NCBI GenBank assembly: GCA_038144195.1
Contig: JAYQNH010000002.1
Location: 992,001-1,056,000 of the forward strand
Direction: 5' to 3'
Origin: VMDJ01 sp038144195
GTDB lineage: Bacteria; Pseudomonadota; Gammaproteobacteria; Chromatiales; Chromatiaceae
Length of the DNA stretch: 64,000 bases
Shown: piece by piece, positions 19,253-27,962 of the stretch
Layout: every line of letters begins with the position of its first letter
Position numbering within the stretch: position 1 is the stretch's first letter
Notes under the pieces: generated by a model
The model's database searches: none
What the model was told of the DNA's origin: nothing
The model's input: the letters and a program-made list of their open reading frames with translations, nothing else
Program-made: the position numbers and the translations under genes

Positions 19253-20080
19253 TTAATCCTTATCGAGTTGTTCTGACAGGCTGATTGATCGATCACGAGC
19301 TGCAGTCATTGCTTGCTCAAAGATGTCGCGTAATCCGTTCTCTTCAAAACTGAGTATCGCTTGCTCTGTGGTGCCACCAGGTGAGGTGACTTTTTGACGC
19401 AAAGTCGCCGGATCATCTTGGCTTTCTAGAGCCATGCGAGCAGCGCCTAAAGCGGTTTGCAAGGTAAGTAACTTTGCCGTTTCGGCGGGCAAGCCGAGTT
19501 TTTCAGCCGCCGCTTGCATCGCTTCCATCATCAAGAAGTAATAAGCAGGCCCACTACCTGAGACGGCAGTTACGCTATCAATATCAGCTTCTTCATTTAC
19601 CCAAAGCGTTATGCCAACTGCGCGCAAAATGCGTTCAGCTTGGTCGCGTTGTTCATTGCTGACATTGTCTGTTGCGTAAAGACCGGTAGCGCCGACCTGC
19701 AACATGGCGGGCGTATTTGGCATGCAGCGAACGATGGGTAGATCACTGTTTAGCCATTTACTCATGGTGCTACAGCGAATGCCGGCAGCAATCGACACAA
19801 TCAAGCAGCGTTTATCTTTAAGGTACGAGCTAAGTTCATTGCAGACTTGCTGTAGTAACTGAGGCTTAACCGCTAAAACAACAACATCAGCATCACTAAT
19901 GGCTTCAGCATTGTTATCGACTGTGCAGATGCTGTAGCTGTCATGTAGGTGCGACCGTTGATCGGTATTTGGATCACTCGCGATGATCGAGTCTTTTGCA
20001 GTGCCATCAGCAATCAGTCCGCCGATCAGTGCGCTTGCCATGTTGCCAGCGCCAATAAATGCAATACGTGTTTGATTCAT
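19253..20080 (-). CDS. proC: Pyrroline-5-carboxylate reductase
   Basis: The last enzyme of proline synthesis. The Rossmann motif FIGAGNMASALIGGL is near the N-terminus, and the P5CR signature (VTAVSGSGPAYYFLMMEA, then LGAARMAL and SPGGTTEQA) is near the C-terminus. The ATG at 20080 (MNQTRIAFIG) matches homologues; an in-frame ATG at 20092 is a possible alternative adding four residues. It is the first gene after yggS on the minus strand, the common yggS-proC-yggT arrangement. Confidence 0.96.
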   Translation of the reverse strand: MNQTRIAFIGAGNMASALIGGLIADGTAKDSIIASDPNTDQRSHLHDSYSICTVDNNAEAISDADVVVLAVKPQLLQQVCNELSSYLKDKRCLIVSIAAGIRCSTMSKWLNSDLPIVRCMPNTPAMLQVGATGLYATDNVSNEQRDQAERILRAVGITLWVNEEADIDSVTAVSGSGPAYYFLMMEAMQAAAEKLGLPAETAKLLTLQTALGAARMALESQDDPATLRQKVTSPGGTTEQAILSFEENGLRDIFEQAMTAARDRSISLSEQLDKD

Positions 20081-20116
20081 GAAGTTGTCCAATCGATAGA
20101 TATGTTTGCCATGGTA

Positions 20117-20806
20117 TCAGGGATAGTTGCGTGCGCCGAAAATGTCGGTACCAATACGAACCATGGTGCTGCCTTCAGCAATGGCTAGCTCAAGGTCGCC
20201 GCTCATGCCCATGGAGAGCGTATCAACTTCAAAGCCTTGTTGTTTCAACTCATCAAGACAGTTAGCCAGCTGATGAAAGACCGATTGCTGTTGTTCTGCA
20301 CTCGAATCCGGGTCTGGCATGGTCATCAGGCCACGCAGACGGCAATGAGGTAGTTCATTAAAAGCTACAGCAGTTTCGATCAGGACGTCAGGCTGAATAC
20401 CGCCTTTGCTGTCTTCACCCGATAGATTGAGTTGAATACAGCAGTTCAATGCGGGAAGCCCATCAGGCCGTTGATCATTTAATCGTTGAGCATGTTTGAT
20501 CGAGTCGATCGCGTGCACCCAAGCAAAGTGTTCCGCAATTGGGCGCGTCTTATTGCTTTGGATTTTACCGATGTAATGCCATTCAATATCGAGCTCAGCA
20601 AGCGCTTCGATTTTAGGTAAGGCGTCTTGCAGGTAATTCTCGCCAAAGCAGCGCTGACCGGCAGCATAGGCCGCTTCGATCATTGGCAATTGGCTTGGTT
20701 TTACTAACCGCAAGCAGCGCAATAGATGAGGATTCCGTTGGGCATTTTCTGCAGCTACAGCAATGCGCTGATGGATCTGAGCTAAATTGTTCGCAATATC
20801 TGCCAT
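20117..20806 (-). CDS. yggS: PLP homeostasis protein YggS (PLPBP), internal double frameshift
   Basis: A single-domain pyridoxal-phosphate-binding protein of about 230 residues with a role in vitamin B6 balance. The UPF0001 signature HYIGKIQSNKTRPI is intact, as is the C-terminal SMGMSGDLELAIAEGSTMVRIG. The segment holding the PLP lysine is garbled as it stands (LLRCLRLVKPSQ), but the overlapping frame reads IALLAVSKTKP, the family motif. Two opposite indels near 20725-20731 and 20683-20686 would restore it, so the open frame hides a damaged active-site stretch. The start at 20806 gives a normal N-terminus; the frame open to 20857 is too long. Confidence 0.9.
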   Translation of the reverse strand: MADIANNLAQIHQRIAVAAENAQRNPHLLRCLRLVKPSQLPMIEAAYAAGQRCFGENYLQDALPKIEALAELDIEWHYIGKIQSNKTRPIAEHFAWVHAIDSIKHAQRLNDQRPDGLPALNCCIQLNLSGEDSKGGIQPDVLIETAVAFNELPHCRLRGLMTMPDPDSSAEQQQSVFHQLANCLDELKQQGFEVDTLSMGMSGDLELAIAEGSTMVRIGTDIFGARNYP

Positions 20807-20911
20807 GAGGACTCTATATAAAGATTGGTCAACGCATACCGATGATTCGTTCCACAATTTATGCCCTCAGTATCGCAGCCTTCGGTTGTGTGCGGCAAAC
20901 AAGGAACGACT

Positions 20912-21943
20912 ATGGATATCTCAGAATTATTGACCTTTGGTGTAGAGCAGGGCGCATCGGACCTGCATTTGTCTGCTGGCGTTGAGCCGATAATTCGAGT
21001 CGATGGGGATATGCGTCGCATCAATCTGCCGGTGATGGATGAGAAGCAAGTTCACACCATGATCTGATCTGAACGACATAAGGATTTTGAGCAAACGTTC
21101 GAAGCTGACTTTTCCTTCGAGATTCCTGATCTGGCACGTTTTCGTGTAAATGCCTTCAATCAAAGCCGAGGACCCGGTGCAGTGTTTCGTACGATTCCGA
21201 GCACCATCATGTCGTTGGCTGAGCTCGGTGCGCCAGCAATTTTCCAAGATATCTGCGATACCCCGCGTGGTTTGATTCTAGTGACGGGGCCAACCGGTTC
21301 CGGTAAATCGACCACCTTGGCGGGCATGATGGATTACGTGAACGAATCCAATCACGGCCATATCCTGACTATCGAAGATCCGATCGAGTTCGTCCATAAA
21401 CCAAAGAAGTGTTTGATCAATCAGCGTGAGGTGCATCGCGATACGAAAAGCTTTGCCGCGGCGTTGCGCTCAGCTCTGCGTGAAGACCCCGACATTATTT
21501 TGGTTGGTGATATGCTTGATGCGGAAACCATTGGTTTGGCGCTCACCGCGGCAGAAACAGGTCACTTAGTCTTTGGCACCTTACATACCAGTTCGGCAGC
21601 TAAAACCGTCGACCGCATCATCGACGTTTTCCCTGCGGGTGAAAAATCGATGGTTCGTTCAATGTTGTCTGAATCACTACGAGCCGTTATTTGTCAGACT
21701 CTATTAAAGAAGACCGGTGGTGGTCGTATTGCAGCTCACGAAATATTGCTGGGTACACCAGCTATTCGTAATTTGATTCGTGAAGATAAAGTCGCGCAGA
21801 TGTATTCAGCGATTCAGACCGGTGGTTCGCACGGTATGCAAACACTCGACCAATCGCTGAAAGATTTATTAGATCGCGGTTGGATTACACCGTCTGACGC
21901 ACGCAGAAAGGCAGTTAATCGCGAGACATTCGCGAACGCTTAA
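20912..21943 (+). pseudogene. pilT: Twitching motility ATPase PilT, interrupted by in-frame TGA
   Basis: The retraction ATPase of type IV pili. It opens MDISELLTFGVEQGASDLHL with AAGGAA just upstream. At 21065-21067 an in-frame TGA replaces about five residues that homologues have (VHTMI, stop, SERHKDFE); the rest continues in the same frame, so this looks like a 12-nt loss with a stop at the junction. Walker A GPTGSGKST and the AIRNLIRE motif are intact. The Walker B region reads ILVGDMLD where PilT normally has ILVGEMRD. It may be a real lesion, an assembly artefact, or a decaying copy. No pilU follows. Confidence 0.85.
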
Positions 21944-22803
21944 AAGACTTTGTAGCCGTCGAAGATAGGGCCGTCGACGCAAACGCGTTTCATCGCTGGG
22001 CCGTCATCGGTTTCAACTTCGACTACACAGCCCGCGCAGCCACCTACCGCACATGCCATGAACTCTTCGAGTGAAACCTGCACAGGCAGATCAAACTCGC
22101 GTGCCAAATTCACCACTGCTTCAAGCATGATGTGAGGACCGCAAGCGTAGAGCTCGACTTCGCTTCGTGCTTGATTATCCAGTGATTTCAACCAGTGGCG
22201 CGCAAGATCTGTCACATAACCCTCATGACAACCGGCATAGCCTTGAAGACTCGCCAAACGGCTTGGGATATTCCAATCTTCAAGCAGGGGCATCGAACCA
22301 ATGACACCTTCAGGTAAGCCATCAACCATGATTTGAGATGGCTTCACGGTGAACGGGAAGGGCACCTCAGAGCCTAAGATGACAAAGGGCTTTTGATCGG
22401 TCTTTTTGATTTGCTCAGCAATCGCAATCATCGGAGGCATACCAACGCCGCCGCCAATTAATAAGGGACGCTTAGCTTCAACGGTAAAAGGTACGCCGAT
22501 GGGCCCCATCATGCTCAGGGTTTCGCCAACCTGACGCTGTGCCAATAGCTCAGTACCTTCGCCGAGTGCTTTGTAAAGAAAATCGACCCAGCCCTCGTCA
22601 GCCGAAACACGCATGATCGAAATCGGACGACGCATTGGGCGTTGTGGATGTACGGTCAAATGTGCGAACTGGCCTGCTTTGGTTCGAGCAGCACAGCCAG
22701 GCGCATGCACACGCATAACGTACTGATCACCGTCGAAAGCTTCATGAGAAAGGATTTTGGCGTCTTCCACCAAAATGGTGTCGCGATGGGGCTTGGTATT
22801 CAT
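21940..22803 (-). CDS. PyrK-like FAD / [2Fe-2S] electron transfer reductase
   Basis: A ferredoxin-reductase-family protein of 287 residues related to the dihydroorotate dehydrogenase electron-transfer subunit. An FAD-binding barrel (RRPISIMRVS) comes first, then an NAD domain (PLLIGGGVGMPP, and YACGPHIMLEAV), and finally a C-terminal [2Fe-2S] site with CAVGGCAGCVVEV and a fourth Cys in RVCVDG. The start at 22803 avoids a proline-rich extension. No pyrD or other dihydroorotate dehydrogenase gene is adjacent, so the partner is unknown. It overlaps the pilT end by 4 nt, convergent. Confidence 0.82.
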   Translation of the reverse strand: MNTKPHRDTILVEDAKILSHEAFDGDQYVMRVHAPGCAARTKAGQFAHLTVHPQRPMRRPISIMRVSADEGWVDFLYKALGEGTELLAQRQVGETLSMMGPIGVPFTVEAKRPLLIGGGVGMPPMIAIAEQIKKTDQKPFVILGSEVPFPFTVKPSQIMVDGLPEGVIGSMPLLEDWNIPSRLASLQGYAGCHEGYVTDLARHWLKSLDNQARSEVELYACGPHIMLEAVVNLAREFDLPVQVSLEEFMACAVGGCAGCVVEVETDDGPAMKRVCVDGPIFDGYKVF

Positions 22804-22908
22804 GTCGCGAAGCTTAGGGGGGTGGGGCACTTTTGGCAATGGCTATAGGGGATTAGCTGCGGGCTGTCTGCTACAGTTAAGCTTTTCCTGTTCTTAGAGA
22901 AATGCAAA

Positions 22909-23427
22909 ATGGCAGAAGCTCAATTTCGTCCGGTCAATATTGCGATATTGACCGTATCCGATACACGTTCGCTTAAAGACGATAAGTCTGGCGATATGTT
23001 GGAGAAATTAGCGACAGAGTATGGCCATCGGGTTGTAGAGCGCGTGATTGTGCCGGACGATATTTATCGCATTCGTTACGAAGTCTCCCGCTGGATCATT
23101 GATCAGAATGTCGAGGCAGTGATTGCCACAGGTGGTACCGGTTTGACCGGTCGTGATGGCACTCCCGAAGCGGTGTTGCCATTATTCGATCGCACCATTG
23201 AAGGCTTTGGTGAGCTGTTCCGTCAGTTGTCATACCAAACAGTTAAAACCTCAACCATTGCGTCTCGCGCAGTGGGTGGTGTTGCAAATGGCACGTTTAT
23301 CTTCTCGTTACCAGGATCAACTGGGGCCTGCAAAGATGCATGGAAAGGTATTCTGAAATATCAACTCGATCTCAGTCATCGCCCATGCAATCTCGTTGAA
23401 TTGATGCCAAGGCTGACTGAAAAATGA
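22909..23427 (+). CDS. moaB: Molybdenum cofactor biosynthesis protein MoaB
   Basis: A 172-residue MoaB/Mog-fold protein that adenylylates molybdopterin before metal insertion, or is closely related to that step. The fold signatures ILTVSDTRSLKDDKSGD and ATGGTGLTGRDGTPEA are present, with the substrate loop SLPGSTGACKDAW later. Length and the C-terminal HRPCNLVELMPRL match MoaB. First gene of moaB-moeA-moaD-moaE-mobA; its stop overlaps the moeA start (ATGA). Confidence 0.94.
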   Translation: MAEAQFRPVNIAILTVSDTRSLKDDKSGDMLEKLATEYGHRVVERVIVPDDIYRIRYEVSRWIIDQNVEAVIATGGTGLTGRDGTPEAVLPLFDRTIEGFGELFRQLSYQTVKTSTIASRAVGGVANGTFIFSLPGSTGACKDAWKGILKYQLDLSHRPCNLVELMPRLTEK

Positions 23428-24653
23428 CTTCCTGTTTCAGTGGTCAGATGCTCTCGGGCGATGAGCTGCGCGAAGCGCTGATCTCAGCGGCCAAGCCGAT
23501 TGAGCAAACCGAGGTTGTTACCCTGAGTGAAGCGCTAGGTCGAGTGCTTGCTGAAGATATTGTTTCCCCATTAGACGTTCCCTCTTATGACAACAGCGCA
23601 ATGGACGGTTATGCGGTGCGTTTAGCGGATATTACTGACGATGGCGCCGAGCTACCGATTGCACAACGTATTGCGGCAGGTCACCCGGGTGAGCCGTTAG
23701 CCGTAGGAACAGCTGCGCGTATTTTTACCGGCGCTCGCACGCCAGAAGGTGCTGACGCGGTGTATATGCAAGAGGAATGCGAGATTGTCGGTGACGCCGT
23801 TCGTGTCACTCGCAAACTCAATCAGAACGAAAATATACGACCTCGCGCAAACGATATTGCAAAAGGAGCCTTGGTCTTAGCCAAAGGGTCGCGACTCAAT
23901 GCCCAATCAATGGGCATGCTGGCTTCACTGGGTGTTGCAACACTCTCGGTCTTTCGGAAAGTGAAAGTTGCCTTATTGAATACTGGCGATGAAATTATCG
24001 AGCCTGGACAGCCTTTAGCCGATGGTCAGATCTATAACTCCAACCGATATACCTTAAGAGGTGTATTAGAAACTGTGGGTTGTGAAATCGTCGATTTAGG
24101 TCAAATTGAAGATACGCTCGAGGCAACCCGCGCAGCCATGCTTCAAGCGGCTAACGAGGCAGATCTTAATATCACCAGTGGTGGTGTCTCTGTTGGAGAA
24201 GAGGATCATATTAAGGCAGCCGTTGAAGCAGAGGGTGAGCTGACGCTCTGGAAGGTGCGCATAAAGCCTGGTAAGCCGGTTGCCTTTGGGCATATTAAAG
24301 GTACGCCGTTTATTGGCTTGCCAGGTAATCCGGTGTCCGTGTTCGTCACTTTTTGTTTGTTTGCTTTTCCTCATCTACGCGTCATGCAGGGCTGTCATAC
24401 CGCATTCCCTGAGTCGCATTTCGCCTGTCTTGAAAATGGCTTAGAAAAGCCAGTTGATCGACGTGAGTACATTCGCGTTAAGCTGCATCACAACGCAGCC
24501 GGTTTGCCTGTTGCAGAACCATTCCCTCGACAAGGCTCGGATGTGCTGACGAGTACTGTATGGGCTGACGGTGTGTTAGAGATCCCAGAGGATCTAGAAT
24601 TGCCAGCTAATAGCGTTCTGCGTTACTGGTCTTTTGAGAGGTTACTTGGATGA
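23424..24653 (+). CDS. moeA: Molybdopterin molybdenumtransferase MoeA
   Basis: A 409-residue enzyme inserting molybdate into adenylylated molybdopterin. Domain order is normal: SYDNSAMDGYAVR near the N-terminus, ARIFTGARTPEGADAV, then the MoaB-like domain with LLNTGDEI and TSGGVSVGEEDHIK, and LPGNPVSVFVTF near the C-terminus. It is translationally coupled by four-base overlaps to moaB and to moaD, indicating one operon. Confidence 0.96.
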   Translation: MTSCFSGQMLSGDELREALISAAKPIEQTEVVTLSEALGRVLAEDIVSPLDVPSYDNSAMDGYAVRLADITDDGAELPIAQRIAAGHPGEPLAVGTAARIFTGARTPEGADAVYMQEECEIVGDAVRVTRKLNQNENIRPRANDIAKGALVLAKGSRLNAQSMGMLASLGVATLSVFRKVKVALLNTGDEIIEPGQPLADGQIYNSNRYTLRGVLETVGCEIVDLGQIEDTLEATRAAMLQAANEADLNITSGGVSVGEEDHIKAAVEAEGELTLWKVRIKPGKPVAFGHIKGTPFIGLPGNPVSVFVTFCLFAFPHLRVMQGCHTAFPESHFACLENGLEKPVDRREYIRVKLHHNAAGLPVAEPFPRQGSDVLTSTVWADGVLEIPEDLELPANSVLRYWSFERLLG

Positions 24654-24894
24654 TAAAAGTGTATTTTTTTGCGCGATATCGTGAAGGGTTAAAAACAGCA
24701 GAAGAAACCTTTTCTGAGCAGATATATCAGATACAGAAGCATTGTTAACCATGTTGCGTGACAGAGGTGAGCCTTGGTCGCGAGTGCTAGATAGCAATGT
24801 TTTATGCGCAGTTAACCAAGTCATGACAAAAGGTTCAACACCACTTAAAGATGGTGACGAAGTCGGTATCTTTCCCCCGGTCACAGGTGGCTGA
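24650..24894 (+). CDS. moaD: Molybdopterin synthase small subunit MoaD (frameshifted)
   Basis: A ubiquitin-fold sulfur carrier of about 81 residues. It starts MIKVYFFARYREGLKTAEE at the ATG overlapping the moeA stop. The uncorrected frame ends after 32 codons, but the second half (DTEALLTMLRDRGEPW, then VMTKGSTPLKDGDEVGIFPP) follows in the next frame and ends in the essential double glycine VTGG. A one-base deletion at about 24722-24728 accounts for the break. Its stop shares a base with the moaE start (TGATG). Confidence 0.9.
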
Positions 24895-25367
24895 TGCTTA
24901 AAGTCTCCGTACAGATCGAGCCGTTTGATGTGGCACAGGAACAAGCGCAATTAACCGGCACTGACGCGACTGTTGGCGCGGTAGCAAGTTTTGTGGGTTT
25001 GGTAAGAGATACGAATGCGGTTGGCCAGAGTGATAAGACAGATGTCGCAACACTCACGCTTGAGCATTACCCAGGCATGACAGAGCAAGTGCTCACCGAT
25101 CTTGCTAATGAAGCACTTAAGCGTTGGTCACTGAATGGCATCACTATTATTCATCGCATTGGTGAATTAAAACCAACAGATCCTATCGTGTTGGTGATGA
25201 CTTCATCGAAGCATCGTGGAGATGCGTTTGATAGTTGTCAGTATGTAATGGATCGACTGAAGACCGATGTGCCTTTCTGGAAGAAAGAGGTGTTGCCTGA
25301 TGGCTCGAGTCGTTGGGTCGATTCACGAGAGTGTGACGCAAAAGCAGCGGAGCGTTGGGAGCAATGA
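24894..25367 (+). CDS. moaE: Molybdopterin synthase catalytic subunit MoaE
   Basis: A 157-residue subunit that converts precursor Z to molybdopterin with MoaD. VGAVASFVGLVRD near the N-terminus, LEHYPGM and the catalytic lysine region FWKKEVLPDGSSRWVD are characteristic. HRIGELKPTDPIVLV is the usual core strand. Coupled to moaD upstream and overlapping mobA downstream. Confidence 0.95.
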   Translation: MLKVSVQIEPFDVAQEQAQLTGTDATVGAVASFVGLVRDTNAVGQSDKTDVATLTLEHYPGMTEQVLTDLANEALKRWSLNGITIIHRIGELKPTDPIVLVMTSSKHRGDAFDSCQYVMDRLKTDVPFWKKEVLPDGSSRWVDSRECDAKAAERWEQ

Positions 25368-25945
25368 TTTCACATAGCGATATCGCTGGGCTGATATTGG
25401 CCGGAGGTCGAGGTCAGCGGTTCGGTAATTTAGATAAGGGATGGCTGCGTTATAACAACCGCCCACTCATTCGCTACGCTATGGATGCCATATCAGAATG
25501 TGACACGCATTTGATTAGCGCCAATCGATCGATACATGACTACCAAGAACTTGATGCGCTTGTTGTTAAGGATAGACGTGCTGATTTTATTGGGCCGCTC
25601 AGTGGTATTGAGAGTGCAATGAACGCATCTTCTGCTGAATGGTTTTATGTCGTGTCAGTTGATGTCGTGGGACTTTCAGTAGACTGGCTTGATCACTTAA
25701 TCGAGAAGCAACAACAAACAAAAGCCTTATGGGTAGGTACGCATATTCACGATCGCCTTCAGCCTTTAGTCGGCTTGTGGTCTCGACAGTTGCTACCGAT
25801 GATTGGCGAGTATCTAGATCAAGGTGAGCGTCGAGTGATGGAGTTTGTTGCGCCTTGGCAAGATAGCTATGCCACCATCCCATCGGATCAGTTAGTGATT
25901 AATGTGAATACGCCCGAGGTTTTAGAGCAGCTCTCGTCGAACTAA
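25364..25945 (+). CDS. mobA: Molybdenum cofactor guanylyltransferase MobA
   Basis: A 193-residue nucleotidyltransferase that attaches GMP to the cofactor (MGD synthesis). LILAGGRGQRFGNLDKGWL is the nucleotide-binding signature. The metal-binding aspartate lies in VVSVDVVGLS, where many MobA proteins have a CDTP-type motif. The ATG at 25364 overlaps the moaE stop (ATGA); an upstream in-frame ATG at 25355 is less likely. Last gene of the cluster. Its 3' end overlaps a minus-strand gene by 24 nt. Confidence 0.88.
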   Translation: MISHSDIAGLILAGGRGQRFGNLDKGWLRYNNRPLIRYAMDAISECDTHLISANRSIHDYQELDALVVKDRRADFIGPLSGIESAMNASSAEWFYVVSVDVVGLSVDWLDHLIEKQQQTKALWVGTHIHDRLQPLVGLWSRQLLPMIGEYLDQGERRVMEFVAPWQDSYATIPSDQLVINVNTPEVLEQLSSN

Positions 25946-26295
25946 TTCATCTCTGAGTGCGGAAACTAAATCATCAACATCACTAAAGCTTGCGAGCTTG
26001 TCGCGATCAAAAATTGTGCTCAGCTCATTATCTTGGCGATAAAAAATAGCAGGTAATGTGTCGCTAAATAAACCGGACTTAATAAACTCATCTCGGTGAA
26101 GAAATTCAACCGGAAAATCAAGTGTCTCAATAAAGCTTTTCCATGCCTCACGCTCTTTGAAGACACCATGCGTTAGCTTACATAGGTCACACGAGTATGT
26201 GCTGGGCGAAAAATCTTATGACCAATGTCTGCCACTAGATTAAATAAGCCACTATCAGCGTTATAGACGAACAGGATGGATGGCTGGCTACTCAA
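25922..26295 (-). CDS. Small CxxC thioredoxin-like protein (frameshifted)
   Basis: A protein of about 124 residues recovered by joining two frames. The N-terminal part PSILFVYNADSGLFNLVAD, then GHKIF, continues in the next frame as SPSTYSCDLCKLTHGVFK, then PVEFLHRDEF and LPAIFYRQDNE. The break is in an A5 run at 26209-26213 (one base lost). This looks like a conserved gammaproteobacterial family, often mislabelled GTPase, with a CxLC motif in a thioredoxin-like context and no nucleotide-binding motif. TTG at 26295 is the first usable start. Function unknown. Confidence 0.68.
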
Positions 26296-26350
26296 AATAA
26301 AAAACCGACTAAACTAACTCATACCTTTATACCGAAATTAGGGTTTCGCT

Positions 26351-27412
26351 TTGTATAGATTCTGCCTGTTGCTTTGTGCGTTTTTTATCAGTCATGCCGC
26401 TTTGGCAGTGCGGGCTATAGAAAAAGTTAGCAGTGTGGTCTCGCATCCATGGGGAATGGATTTTATTGACGAGAGAAAGGTATTGGTTACCAGTCGACAA
26501 GGTGCTCTCTTTAAAGTTGATATTCCGTCGAATGAAACATATGAAATCAAAGGTATTCCCGATAGTGTCGCCATTGGTCAGGGAGGACTATTGGATGTTG
26601 CCGTGCGAAATGGGGATGTTTATTTGTGTTACACCAAGCAAGTAGCGCCATATCGTTATACAACGGCAATTTTCAAAGCGCATCTCGAGAATGACTATTT
26701 GATCGATGGTAAAGATCTCTTTGTTTCTAATCACAGTTCATCCGCCGGATATCACTTTGGATGTCGTTTAGTGATTAGTGATGAGCAGCTGTATGCCTCG
26801 CTGGGTGATCGTGGCGATAGGTTAAATGCTCAAATGCCAGATAATCATGCAGGTTCAATCATAAGAATCTCACTAACAGGCACTGCTATAAACAATGCGC
26901 AAGATGATTGGTTGCCTGAGATCCATTCCATAGGCCATAGAAACCCGCAGGGGATGACGTTAATGCCAAATGGTGAGCTTTGGGCTCATGAGCATGGGCC
27001 ACAAGGCGGAGATGAAGTAAATGTTATTCAGCGTGGAAGCAATTACGGCTGGCCAATCATTTCGTATGGCGAAGAATATGGGGGAGGCGAGATAGGTCTG
27101 AATTATTCGCCTGCAGGTTATATCGATCCAATATGGACCTGGATTCCAAGCATCGCACCCTCCGGCATGAGTTTTTACTCAGGGGATATATTTCCAGAGA
27201 TAAAGGGTTCTCTGCTTGTGGGTTCACTTAAGTTTCGTCGAATCTATTCAGTGGTATTGAATGAAAAACAACGTCCGATCAGTGAATCAATATGGCTTGA
27301 TAAAAAATTAGGTCGTATACGGGATATTGCCGTTATGAAAGATGGTTCAATCTTGGTTCTTAATGATCAAGTTGATGGTGGCTTGTATCGAATCTACGAG
27401 GTGAAAAAATGA
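26351..27412 (+). CDS. PQQ-dependent sugar dehydrogenase (soluble aldose dehydrogenase-like)
   Basis: A 353-residue periplasmic beta-propeller protein of the glucose/sorbosone dehydrogenase family. A signal peptide covers residues 1-19 (FISHAALA). Family motifs HPWGMDF, GHRNPQGMTL and HEHGPQGGDEVN are present; the last contains the catalytic histidine and PQQ or calcium ligands in homologues. It resembles E. coli YliI. The start is TTG at 26351, giving the signal peptide at the correct distance. It overlaps the downstream phosphatase by 4 nt, so the two are co-transcribed. Confidence 0.87.
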   Translation: MYRFCLLLCAFFISHAALAVRAIEKVSSVVSHPWGMDFIDERKVLVTSRQGALFKVDIPSNETYEIKGIPDSVAIGQGGLLDVAVRNGDVYLCYTKQVAPYRYTTAIFKAHLENDYLIDGKDLFVSNHSSSAGYHFGCRLVISDEQLYASLGDRGDRLNAQMPDNHAGSIIRISLTGTAINNAQDDWLPEIHSIGHRNPQGMTLMPNGELWAHEHGPQGGDEVNVIQRGSNYGWPIISYGEEYGGGEIGLNYSPAGYIDPIWTWIPSIAPSGMSFYSGDIFPEIKGSLLVGSLKFRRIYSVVLNEKQRPISESIWLDKKLGRIRDIAVMKDGSILVLNDQVDGGLYRIYEVKK

Positions 27413-27960
27413 AATGGATTATCACGCTAGTATTATTGTTCAACTTGGCCCTCGCTCAGGCTGAATCTGCTCTGGCCAAGGTTATTGCCGAAACTGGCGC
27501 CAATGTGATGTTCATGCGTCATGCCTTAGCACCAGGCTATGGTGATCCGAGTCATTTTGATGTGAATGATTGTGATACTCAGCGAAACCTTGATGCGACA
27601 GGCCGTGCTCAAGCAAAGGCTCTAGGCAAGGTGCTAGGGCAGCACCAGATTCGTTTCGATGAGATTAAATCGAGCCAGTGGTGTCGTTGCCAAGAAACAG
27701 CGCGTTTGTTAAATGTGGGCAAGGTGGTGCCATTTGCCGGTTTGAACTCATTCTTCGAGGAACACGCGGATCGTGAGCAAACGTTGAGTCAATTAAAAAG
27801 TTACCTTGATTCACTAAAGCAAGATGACCTGGTATTGCTAGTCACGCATCAGGTGGTGATTAGCGCTGTCACGGGTATTTATGCGCCTTCAGGCGGAGTG
27901 GTTTTATTTAATACCACTGCTAAGGCATCAAAAGCGTTGGATCTCCAACGCTATGAGTAA
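27409..27960 (+). CDS. Exported histidine phosphatase family protein
   Basis: A 183-residue phosphoglycerate-mutase-like phosphatase. A signal peptide (residues 1-18, LALAQA) precedes the catalytic MFMRHALAPG, and the second catalytic histidine is in LVTHQVVI. Residues between (DEIKSSQWCRCQETA) match the conserved Arg/Glu segment of the family. Probably periplasmic; substrate unknown. Coupled by an ATGA overlap to the PQQ sugar dehydrogenase, suggesting a shared sugar-phosphate role, which is inference. Confidence 0.82.
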   Translation: MKWIITLVLLFNLALAQAESALAKVIAETGANVMFMRHALAPGYGDPSHFDVNDCDTQRNLDATGRAQAKALGKVLGQHQIRFDEIKSSQWCRCQETARLLNVGKVVPFAGLNSFFEEHADREQTLSQLKSYLDSLKQDDLVLLVTHQVVISAVTGIYAPSGGVVLFNTTAKASKALDLQRYE

Positions 27961-27962
27961 CC

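Noticed and set aside
21065..21067. pilT TGA as a selenocysteine codon
   Set aside because: PilT has no selenocysteine at this place, homologues have extra residues instead, and no SECIS-like hairpin follows.
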